Origin: Erythrobacter sp.
GTDB taxonomy: Bacteria; Pseudomonadota; Alphaproteobacteria; Sphingomonadales; Sphingomonadaceae
Assembly: GCA_003483125.1 (NCBI GenBank)
Contig: DMWU01000069.1
Coordinates: 1 to 5,444 of the forward strand
Reading direction: 5' to 3'
DNA length: 5,444 nucleotides
The position numbers were made by a program, and so were the translations under genes. A model generated the notes under the pieces. The model did not search any database, was not told the DNA's origin, and was given only the letters and a program-made list of their open reading frames with translations. Numbering within the stretch: the stretch's first letter is position 1; each line of letters begins with the position of its first letter. Below, piece by piece: positions 1 through 4,902 of the stretch.

Positions 1-217
1 CTCGCTGGCCATCAGCCATCGCTCGAGCTACGGCGACAGGCTCCGCGCATAGCGTCAGGCCGTAACTTGCATTCTCGACATTCGTGCCGGTCACCACGCT
101 TCCATCGACAAATTGCAGCGCCGCACCCACACGGAATTTCGAATAGGGGGAATAGGAATTGTCCATCGCCTGCCGCGCCGCGCCCACAAGACTCGCCTTG
201 GCTTCATCGCTACTCAT
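1..217 (-). CDS. cdd: Cytidine deaminase, N-terminal 72 residues (cut by left edge)
   Basis: Cytidine deaminase hydrolyses cytidine and deoxycytidine to uridine and deoxyuridine in cytoplasmic pyrimidine salvage. The reading starts at ATG 217-215 with MSSDEAKASL and stays open to base 1. Visible family landmarks are SPYSKFRVGAAL (residues 23-34), the substrate-binding stretch TNVENASYGLTLCAE (45-59), Cys57 as first zinc ligand and Glu59 as catalytic proton shuttle. A Cys, not a His, in this motif indicates the short, roughly 130-residue tetrameric form; the second zinc motif (PCxxC) lies beyond the edge. The residue after the catalytic Glu is Pro60, where the Bacillus enzyme has Arg. The start lies 12 bases after the stop of the GH25-like gene, with a weak GGGA ribosome site, so it is probably the third gene of a leftward operon. 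The family call is firm; only the 3' part is missing. Confidence 0.93.
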   Translation of the reverse strand, partial: MSSDEAKASLVGAARQAMDNSYSPYSKFRVGAALQFVDGSVVTGTNVENASYGLTLCAEPVAVARAMADGQR

Positions 218-229
218 CAATAATTCCCA

Positions 230-952
230 TCATGGTTGCACCACCACCCATTCGATCGGCTCGCTTGATGCTTCTGTAGCGCGGGCAGCATTCGCGCTCC
301 ATAGCAGCCATGGCCTGCCAGCGTAATCCGGCAGGAAACGATCGCGCATCAACCAAAGGTCGCGCTCCACCCGAGTCGTGAGCCGATAGCGTAATTCAAG
401 TTCCCTGCTGGGCTTGAGTATCACCGGCTTGCCGACATGCAGTTCGACTTGGTTGATGAAGATCATCAACTCGCTTTCGAAAGCGGCATCGCTCACTCGG
501 GTTTCACAGGCACCTGCGGTCTTGTCCAGCAAGAGTACGGGAGGCAGCAAATCTGGATCGCGCGGCACGACGAGAGCAAAGTTAGCAGACTGTCCATCCG
601 CACCCTCGCAAGGATCGAAGACATGCAATGCGCCGACCTGCAATCCCGCACGCCGTGCAGCTTCGAGGTTACGGACGAAGCGCGCATCCTGCCCGCTGGA
701 CCCGCGGCTCGCCTCTACATAGGCGAACTTGCCGCCAAGGGCGCGCACAGTCTCAAAGCCTATGATCCCCTGCCGCTCGCTCACGGCGACCCCCTGGTCG
801 GGATAGATCGCCTCTTTGGGTGCCCAATGCCGCATGTCCCACCAATACCAGGCAACCGCGACCGTCCCTACCAGCACAATCAGTGCGAGCAGGTAGAGCT
901 TCCAGCCTCCCTTTGCTTTACCGGAATTGCGACTCTTCTTTTTCTTCGCCAT
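230..952 (-). CDS. Membrane-anchored GH25 lysozyme-like protein, probable pseudoenzyme
   Basis: This 240-residue protein has a very basic start (KKKK at 3-6), one membrane segment at about residues 17-38 (WKLYLLALIVLVGTVAVAWY), then a domain of about 185 residues facing the periplasm. The domain follows the glycoside hydrolase 25 (muramidase) pattern: GVAVSERQG (54-62), FAYVEASRG (76-84), GALHVFDPC (107-115), QSANFALVVPRDPDLLPPVL (121-140) and GKPVIL (174-179). Catalytic acids expected in active GH25 enzymes are missing. The Asp of the GIDVS-type strand is Ala56, the DxE pair reads Leu141-Leu-Asp143, and the C-terminal WQY...VDLN block is replaced by LLWSAN...EWVVVQP. I infer a binding or structural role at peptidoglycan, not hydrolysis. 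I chose ATG 952: the frame is open further upstream, but that part overlaps the UPF0262 gene and would put 69 non-family residues before the anchor. It lies 14 bases after UPF0262 and 12 before cdd. Confidence 0.82.
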   Translation of the reverse strand: MAKKKKSRNSGKAKGGWKLYLLALIVLVGTVAVAWYWWDMRHWAPKEAIYPDQGVAVSERQGIIGFETVRALGGKFAYVEASRGSSGQDARFVRNLEAARRAGLQVGALHVFDPCEGADGQSANFALVVPRDPDLLPPVLLLDKTAGACETRVSDAAFESELMIFINQVELHVGKPVILKPSRELELRYRLTTRVERDLWLMRDRFLPDYAGRPWLLWSANAARATEASSEPIEWVVVQP

Positions 953-966
953 GCCTGCGTGCCAGT

Positions 967-1473
967 TCAGCCCTTGATATGCAGCACGCAGATCAACGTG
1001 AAAAGCCGCCTGGCGGTGGGAAAGTCCGTTTCCACCTTGCCCTCCAAACGTTCCATCAGAAGTTCGGCTGCTGAATCGTGAATCCCGCGCCGCGCCATAT
1101 CGATTGTTTCGATTTCGGCAGGAGTCGCCTTGCGAATCGCCTGGTAGTAACTGTCGCATATGGCGAAATATTCGCGGATCGGCCGGCGAAAGCGCGCAAG
1201 GCCGATCAAAAGGGATTCGAGGAATTCCTCATTCGTATCGCGAATCTCCATCGCCAGCCGACCATCCATGACCGAGAGGTGCAGCCTGAACGGCCCATTG
1301 GCGCCGCGAGACGCGCTGCGTACGGGTTTGAAGTTGTTTTCTTCGATCAGGTCGAAAATGGCGACGCGCCGTTCCTGTTCGACATCGGCATTGCGCCAGA
1401 TAATCGTCTCTTCATCGAGAGCGATATGCGCAATGCGGAAATCGGCGCCGGAATCGGATGCGTGTGTGCCCAT
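967..1473 (-). CDS. UPF0262 family protein of unknown function
   Basis: A 168-residue soluble protein with no signal peptide or membrane segment. It matches the UPF0262 family, known mainly from Alphaproteobacteria and without assigned function. The supporting blocks are VEQERRVAIFDLIEENNF (residues 31-48), the central GPFRLHLSVMDGRLAMEIRD region, the PIREYFAICDSYYQAI helix, and the C-terminal signature from IDMARRGIHD (starting at 124) through ERLEGK to ARRLFTLICVLHIKG at the end. Length is normal for the family (roughly 160 residues). The ATG at 1473-1471 gives a short variable N-terminus before the conserved IALDEE, as is usual. No strong Shine-Dalgarno sequence is visible; the AG-rich bases upstream lie in the arm of a hairpin (1479-1496). 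It is the first gene of a leftward cluster with the GH25-like gene and cdd, divergent from dnaB. Family assignment is confident; function is unknown. Confidence 0.9.
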   Translation of the reverse strand: MGTHASDSGADFRIAHIALDEETIIWRNADVEQERRVAIFDLIEENNFKPVRSASRGANGPFRLHLSVMDGRLAMEIRDTNEEFLESLLIGLARFRRPIREYFAICDSYYQAIRKATPAEIETIDMARRGIHDSAAELLMERLEGKVETDFPTARRLFTLICVLHIKG

Positions 1474-1478
1474 CAGGA

Positions 1479-1496
1479 CTTCTGCTTTCGCAGAAG
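1479..1496 (-). promoter_or_regulatory. Perfect 7-bp hairpin with GAAA tetraloop in the UPF0262 leader
   Basis: Read on the minus strand the sequence is CTTCTGC-GAAA-GCAGAAG, a perfect 7-bp stem closed by a GNRA-type tetraloop, ending 5 bases before the UPF0262 ATG (1473). The 3' arm contains the only AG-rich bases that could act as its ribosome binding site, so folding could limit translation. No U-run follows, so it is not an intrinsic terminator. The fold is read directly; a regulatory role is inferred. Confidence 0.5.
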
Positions 1497-1535
1497 CTTG
1501 CCCTCAGTTTCAAGCCATTCGATTCATCATCCCCG

Positions 1536-1544
1536 CTATCCACA
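1536..1544 (+). promoter_or_regulatory. DnaA-box-like site upstream of dnaB
   Basis: CTATCCACA differs from the consensus DnaA box TTATCCACA at the first position only. It is about 80 bases upstream of the dnaB start, in the divergent spacer. DnaA acts as a transcription factor at such boxes in many bacteria, so replication-linked control of dnaB or of the UPF0262 cluster is possible. Only one site is visible, and a near-match can arise by chance. Confidence 0.35.
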
Positions 1545-1622
1545 AGCAGGTGAGGCTAATATGCAATAAATGAACAGCATTGGCCCTTGCCTTTAATGAG
1601 GGTGGGACTCCATTAGAGTGCC

Positions 1623-3131
1623 ATGGCCGACACGCAGCTCATGATCCGATCAGATGATTCTGCCTCCGCAGGAAAAACGCTGCCTTCCAATATCGAAGCA
1701 GAGGCCGCTTTTCTCGGCGCCGCGCTGATCGACAATCGGGTATTGGAAGAATTGCGCACGCCGATCCGGCCAGAACATTTTTACGAACCCCTGCACCAGC
1801 GCATTTTCGACCGTATCCTGAAACTGGTCGATCGCAATGCTACCGCTAGCCCGGTGACTCTGAAACCATATTTTGAGGGTGACGAAGCTCTCAGCGCCTT
1901 GGGGGGAACCACCTATCTTGCGGAGCTGACCGCCGACGGTCAGGGCCTGCTGGCTCCGGGTGAATTGGCGGAGCAGATTTACGACCTTGCCCTGCTGCGC
2001 GAATTGGTGAGCGTGGGACGCGGGCTGGTAGAGGGCGCGCTCGACACGAGCGAAGAAGTCTCTCCCATGGACCGGATTGCCCAGGCAGAAGCCGATCTGT
2101 TCCAGGTCGCCGAGGGCGCGACCACGGGCAGCGAAGCCGCGAGCTTCAAGGACGCGTCACTCACCGCCATCAAGATGGCTGAAGCCGCGATGAATTCTGG
2201 AGGTGGCCTATCAGGCAAGACCACCGGACTTGAGGTAATCGACCAGAAGACCGCCGGCCTACATAATTCTGACCTTGTGATCCTTGCCGGTCGCCCCGGC
2301 ATGGGCAAGACGTCGCTGGCTACCAACATCGCCTTCAACTGCGCAGAAGAGCATCTGCAATGGCAGCGCGATGGCGGCGAATTCAATTATGGCGCACCGG
2401 TCGCATTCTTCAGCCTGGAAATGAGCGCAGACCAGTTGGCAACGCGTATCTTGGCCGAACAGGCCGAGATCAGCAGCGAAAGCCTGCGCATGGGTAAGCT
2501 GAGCCGAGACGAATTCCAGAAACTGTCCTTCGCCAGCCAGAGACTGGCCGAACTGCCGCTCTATATTGACGACACGCCCGCACTTACGATTGCCGCGCTA
2601 CGCACTCGGGCGAGGCGGCTGAAGCGGCGGCACGATATCGGCCTAATCGTGGTCGACTACCTGCAATTGCTCCGGGGTGCAGGTCGCGCCCAGGACAATC
2701 GCGTCAACGAGATTTCCGAAATCAGCCGGGGCCTGAAGACGCTTGCGAAAGAGCTGCAGGTTCCAGTGGTCGCGCTCTCTCAGCTCAGCCGCGCGGTTGA
2801 ACAGCGCGAGGATAAGCGGCCCTTGCTTTCCGACCTGCGCGAATCCGGCTCGATCGAGCAGGACGCCGACATGGTGTGGTTCATCTATCGGGCCGATTAT
2901 TATCATGAGGCTGTCCGACCCGACATGCCCAACGAGACAAGCTCTGCCGATGCGCAGGAAAAGTACCGCGTATGGGAAGAGCGTTACCTAGAACTACGAA
3001 ACAAGGCGACGCTGATCGTGGCCAAACAGCGCCATGGCTCGACCGGCAATGTGCCGCTCCATTTCCAGAGCGAGATCACCAAATTCACCTCGCCCAATAT
3101 GCGCGATTACAGCGATTACGGGATGGAATGA
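1623..3131 (+). CDS. dnaB: Replicative DNA helicase DnaB
   Basis: This is the hexameric ATP-driven helicase that unwinds the chromosome at the fork and contacts primase and the clamp loader. At 502 residues it has normal length for an alphaproteobacterial DnaB. The N-terminal DnaB_N domain spans about residues 19-125 (PSNIEAEAAFLGAAL) and the linker 126-190. The RecA-type C-terminal domain has Walker A GRPGMGKT (223-230), the catalytic glutamate in FFSLEMS (Glu266), Walker B LIVVDYLQLL (341-350, Asp345), the ALSQLSR motif (384-390), SDLRESGSIEQDADM (403-417) and the arginine-finger block KQRHGSTG (468-475). A charged insert at about 428-457, between the YRADYY strand and KATLIVAKQR, is absent from E. 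coli DnaB but usual in this class. No intein interrupts the motifs. The start MADTQLMIRS is the first ATG; only a weak AGAG ribosome site precedes it. It converges with the PLD gene 9 bases downstream. Confidence 0.98.
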   Translation: MADTQLMIRSDDSASAGKTLPSNIEAEAAFLGAALIDNRVLEELRTPIRPEHFYEPLHQRIFDRILKLVDRNATASPVTLKPYFEGDEALSALGGTTYLAELTADGQGLLAPGELAEQIYDLALLRELVSVGRGLVEGALDTSEEVSPMDRIAQAEADLFQVAEGATTGSEAASFKDASLTAIKMAEAAMNSGGGLSGKTTGLEVIDQKTAGLHNSDLVILAGRPGMGKTSLATNIAFNCAEEHLQWQRDGGEFNYGAPVAFFSLEMSADQLATRILAEQAEISSESLRMGKLSRDEFQKLSFASQRLAELPLYIDDTPALTIAALRTRARRLKRRHDIGLIVVDYLQLLRGAGRAQDNRVNEISEISRGLKTLAKELQVPVVALSQLSRAVEQREDKRPLLSDLRESGSIEQDADMVWFIYRADYYHEAVRPDMPNETSSADAQEKYRVWEERYLELRNKATLIVAKQRHGSTGNVPLHFQSEITKFTSPNMRDYSDYGME

Positions 3132-3140
3132 CCGGCCGGC

Positions 3141-4331
3141 CTATTGGCCAAGGTTGAGCCGCCGCGTGACGGTATAATCCACAACCGCCACGAGGAACCA
3201 TGAAAGCACCCAGCGCACCCGATTGATCAGGCCTGCCTTCTTGCGGTGCCATTCAAGCGTAACCGGCTCGGAATGATCACGGTGATGCGCAATATATTGC
3301 CGCATGCGCTCAGCAAATTCTGCATCCTCGATCCGCAGCATCACCTCGAGGTTGAGATAGAGGCTCCGCATGTCGAAATTGGCGCTGCCGATGTAAGTGA
3401 CGTCGTCAATTACAACCAGCTTGGTGTGGAGCTTCGCGTGGGAGAACTCCCACAGCTTCGTCTTGCGTTTCAGCAGGAACTTATAGAGTGAGCGCGCCGC
3501 GCCTATTGTCGCTCCATTGTCTGACTTGCCCGCCAGCACAAGGCTGGCAGCTCCGCGTTTCGCAATTTCCGCAATCTTGAAGATGACGCCTGCCGCAGGC
3601 GAGAAATAGGCCATCATCATGTCAAGCCGATTGCCATTGTCGAGATCGCTCAAGATGCTGCTGGCCCAGCTCGATAACCCCAATGTCGGGCCGCCAATCA
3701 AGACCTGAACCTGGTTCCCCTGCGGGTTCCAATCGCGCACGGCAAGACGAATTGATCGCCATGGCGCCTGCCGCTCTGCGACCCATTGGAACAGTGTATC
3801 GAACCAACGTTCGAGATCGGCCAGTGCCGCACCGCGGATCACAAGGCCAAGATCGCTCCAGCCATCTCCCCGCTCCGGTGTGAAGTAATCATCGGCAATA
3901 TTGAAGCCGCCCAGCATTGCAGCATTGCCATCTGCAATCAGTATCTTCTGATGGTTGCGAATAAGGTATCGTCGTGACCATTTAGCGCTGAATGTGCGGA
4001 ACTCGCCGTTAGCCTCGGTCAATGGCTGGAAGAAATTGGCATTAGCGCTGCTGCCAAAGCCGTCGACAATCAGTCGCACCCTGACCCCACGCTGCGCCGC
4101 ATTGGCAAGTGCATCGCGCACCCGTTTTCCCGAAGTGTCAGGCTCATAGATGTAGAAGACGAGGTCGAGCGATTGTTGCGCCTCGTCGATTAATTCGATC
4201 AAGGCATCCAATCTTGCTCGCCCTCGTGGCAGGATACGCAAATCATGCCCCGCCACATCCAGTGCGAACGCCTCGCCTTCGCGAAATGGCAATTCTGCCT
4301 TTATATCGGGAATTTCGGTCGGTTGAGTCAC
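3141..4331 (-). CDS. Phospholipase D-family protein, cardiolipin synthase-like
   Basis: A 396-residue protein with two complete HKD (HxKxxxxD) motifs, the mark of phospholipase D-type phosphatidyltransferases. Motif 1 is NHQKILIADGNAAMLGGFN (His127, Lys129, Asp134) and motif 2 is HTKLVVIDDVTYIGSANFD (His302, Lys304, Asp309). The strand LDLVFYIYEPDTSGKRVRDAL (55-75) before motif 1 is typical of bacterial cardiolipin synthases, which join two phosphatidylglycerols or PG and a second donor. There are no N-terminal membrane helices, as in the ClsB subgroup; one hydrophobic stretch lies near the C-terminus (373-384, WVLSWFLVAVVD). The start is GTG (4331-4329); an in-frame TAA 9 bases upstream rules out a longer protein, and no clear Shine-Dalgarno is seen. 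It is convergent with dnaB and divergent from rpoZ. Substrate is not determined by sequence: other PLD activities remain possible. Confidence 0.88.
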   Translation of the reverse strand: MTQPTEIPDIKAELPFREGEAFALDVAGHDLRILPRGRARLDALIELIDEAQQSLDLVFYIYEPDTSGKRVRDALANAAQRGVRVRLIVDGFGSSANANFFQPLTEANGEFRTFSAKWSRRYLIRNHQKILIADGNAAMLGGFNIADDYFTPERGDGWSDLGLVIRGAALADLERWFDTLFQWVAERQAPWRSIRLAVRDWNPQGNQVQVLIGGPTLGLSSWASSILSDLDNGNRLDMMMAYFSPAAGVIFKIAEIAKRGAASLVLAGKSDNGATIGAARSLYKFLLKRKTKLWEFSHAKLHTKLVVIDDVTYIGSANFDMRSLYLNLEVMLRIEDAEFAERMRQYIAHHRDHSEPVTLEWHRKKAGLINRVRWVLSWFLVAVVDYTVTRRLNLGQ

Positions 4332-4371
4332 AATTGCTGCTTAGCCAAGTTCACACGGATGATGCAATTTC

Positions 4372-4400
4372 TTGACTCGGTAGCCCGCGCCACCTATTTC
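4372..4400 (+). promoter_or_regulatory. Candidate sigma-70 promoter of rpoZ
   Basis: TTGACT (4372-4377) matches the -35 consensus at five of six positions. After a 17-base spacer comes TATTTC (4395-4400), a partial -10 match as is common in alphaproteobacterial promoters. It would give a leader of roughly 35 bases before the rpoZ ATG. A GANTC site (4374-4378) overlaps the -35 element. Confidence 0.5.
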
Positions 4401-4430
4401 GCGCGCTTTCCCGCAAGAAACCATTTGCAT

Positions 4431-4436
4431 GAGAGG
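4431..4436 (+). promoter_or_regulatory. Ribosome binding site of rpoZ
   Basis: GAGAGG ends 5 bases before ATG 4442. It decides between that ATG and the in-frame TTG directly before it at 4439, which would be too close to the site. Confidence 0.65.
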
Positions 4437-4441
4437 CCTTG

Positions 4442-4786
4442 ATGGCACGCGTTACCGTTGAAGATTGCGTCGATAAAGTTCCCAACCGGTTTGATCTGGT
4501 GCTGCTGGCTGCCCAGCGCGCACGCGAGATCTCGGGCGGTTCCGAACTGACGCTTGATCGTGACCGGGACAAGAACCCGGTTGTTGCCCTGCGCGAAATC
4601 GCCGAGCAGACGATCAAGCCTAAAGAGCTGAGCGAAAGTATCGTACTCGGGCTGCAGAAGATCCTGCCAGATGATGAAGATGAGGCTGATGAAATCGGCT
4701 CGCTCAGCCAGTCGGCTGAAGCCTTGCGTATCACCGCATCTGCGCCGACCCGCTCAACTTCGATTGGGACAGAATTCGACGGCTGA
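4442..4786 (+). CDS. rpoZ: DNA-directed RNA polymerase omega subunit
   Basis: Omega is the small core subunit that helps beta-prime fold and, in proteobacteria, forms part of ppGpp site 1. The 114-residue product starts MARVTVEDC; residues 2-5 (ARVT) are those known from E. coli omega to contribute to ppGpp binding. The family core follows: [19 protein letters not shown] (13-31), then [13 protein letters not shown] (43-55), the conserved segment packing on beta-prime. The C-terminal tail from about 75 is acidic (PDDEDEADE) and then Ser/Thr-rich, a variable extension that makes the protein somewhat longer than E. coli omega (91 residues). ATG 4442 is chosen over the adjacent upstream TTG by ribosome-site spacing and the family start. 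It has its own promoter and a strong terminator, so it is probably a single-gene unit. In many Alphaproteobacteria the (p)ppGpp synthase gene follows rpoZ; here a DUF3667 gene comes next. Confidence 0.96.
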   Translation: MARVTVEDCVDKVPNRFDLVLLAAQRAREISGGSELTLDRDRDKNPVVALREIAEQTIKPKELSESIVLGLQKILPDDEDEADEIGSLSQSAEALRITASAPTRSTSIGTEFDG

Positions 4787-4813
4787 TATTTCGTCGAAAA
4801 ATTAATCAAAAGG

Positions 4814-4840
4814 ACCCGCCTTTCACTAGGCGGGTTTTTT
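4814..4840 (+). terminator. Rho-independent terminator after rpoZ
   Basis: ACCCGCCT (4814-4821) pairs perfectly with AGGCGGGT (4828-4835) around a 6-base loop (TTCACT), followed by a T-run (six Ts, 4835-4840). The stem is GC-rich and starts 27 bases after the rpoZ stop. It should end rpoZ transcripts and separate them from the DUF3667 gene. An A-rich stretch in front (4808-4811) offers only a short U-run on the other strand, so two-way action is doubtful. Confidence 0.92.
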
Positions 4841-4847
4841 GTTGCCA

Positions 4848-4877
4848 TTGACCGCTCACGCACAAATTGGCCATAGG
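4848..4877 (+). promoter_or_regulatory. Candidate promoter of the DUF3667 gene
   Basis: TTGACC (4848-4853) is a good -35 match. After 18 bases CATAGG (4872-4877) is a partial -10. It lies directly after the rpoZ terminator and about 25 bases before the DUF3667 start, which is where an independent promoter is needed. The -10 is weak. Confidence 0.4.
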
Positions 4878-4891
4878 TTCAATCCAGAGCT

Positions 4892-4896
4892 GGAGG
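4892..4896 (+). promoter_or_regulatory. Ribosome binding site of the DUF3667 gene
   Basis: GGAGG, a consensus Shine-Dalgarno core, ends 6 bases before ATG 4903. It is the strongest ribosome site in the window and fixes the start of the following gene. Confidence 0.75.
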
Positions 4897-4902
4897 CAGG
4901 CA

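Larger units (their letters stand above)
1474..1622. promoter_or_regulatory. Divergent intergenic region between UPF0262 cluster and dnaB
   Basis: These 149 bases must carry the promoters of both the leftward UPF0262-GH25-cdd cluster and rightward dnaB. The half near dnaB is AT-richer than the genes. I cannot pick a convincing sigma-70 promoter: for dnaB, TTGCCT (1587-1592) with a poor -10 CATTAG (1611-1616) is a weak candidate, and TAATAT (1557-1562) is a possible -10 lacking a good -35. Two GANTC sites, the CcrM methylation target, occur at 1521 and 1606. The hairpin and the DnaA-box-like site inside it are listed separately. Confidence 0.5.
4332..4441. promoter_or_regulatory. Divergent intergenic region between the PLD gene and rpoZ
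   Basis: This 110-base spacer carries signals for both directions. The rpoZ promoter and ribosome site are clear enough to list apart. For the leftward PLD gene I could not find a -35/-10 pair that stands out; TTGCAT on the minus strand (4366-4361) lacks a matching -10. No RNA gene or repeat is visible. Confidence 0.4.

Noticed and set aside
437..1081. Open frame of 214 codons on the plus strand
   Set aside because: It lies opposite the GH25-like gene and runs into the UPF0262 gene, has no recognisable domain and no ribosome site; it is an antisense shadow of real genes.
953..1159. Longer N-terminus for the GH25-like protein
   Set aside because: The frame is open upstream, but the extra 69 residues overlap the UPF0262 coding sequence and would precede a normal basic-plus-hydrophobic membrane anchor.
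1078..1569. Open frames of 163 and 137 codons on the plus strand
   Set aside because: They are opposite the UPF0262 gene, whose family match is strong, and their translations look like frame shadows with no family features.
1474..1622. GANTC enrichment in the dnaB upstream region
   Set aside because: Two sites occur in 149 bases, but GAATC/GATTC/GACTC are also frequent inside nearby genes, so no enrichment can be claimed by eye.
1623..3131. Intein in dnaB
   Set aside because: DnaB is a frequent intein host, but Walker A, Walker B and the KQR motif are all continuous and the length is normal.
3131..3156. Possible terminator hairpin between dnaB and the PLD gene (CCGGCCGG and GGCC-TATT-GGCC)
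   Set aside because: The stems are only four bases or self-complementary palindromes, and no T-run follows on either strand.
4439..4441. TTG as rpoZ start
   Set aside because: It would leave only two bases after the ribosome site and add a Met before the conserved MARVTVEDC start; ATG 4442 is better.
4351..4863. Minus-strand open frame of 170 codons across rpoZ
   Set aside because: It is very Ser/Arg-rich, crosses the rpoZ terminator and promoter, and shows no family resemblance; the plus-strand rpoZ is certain.
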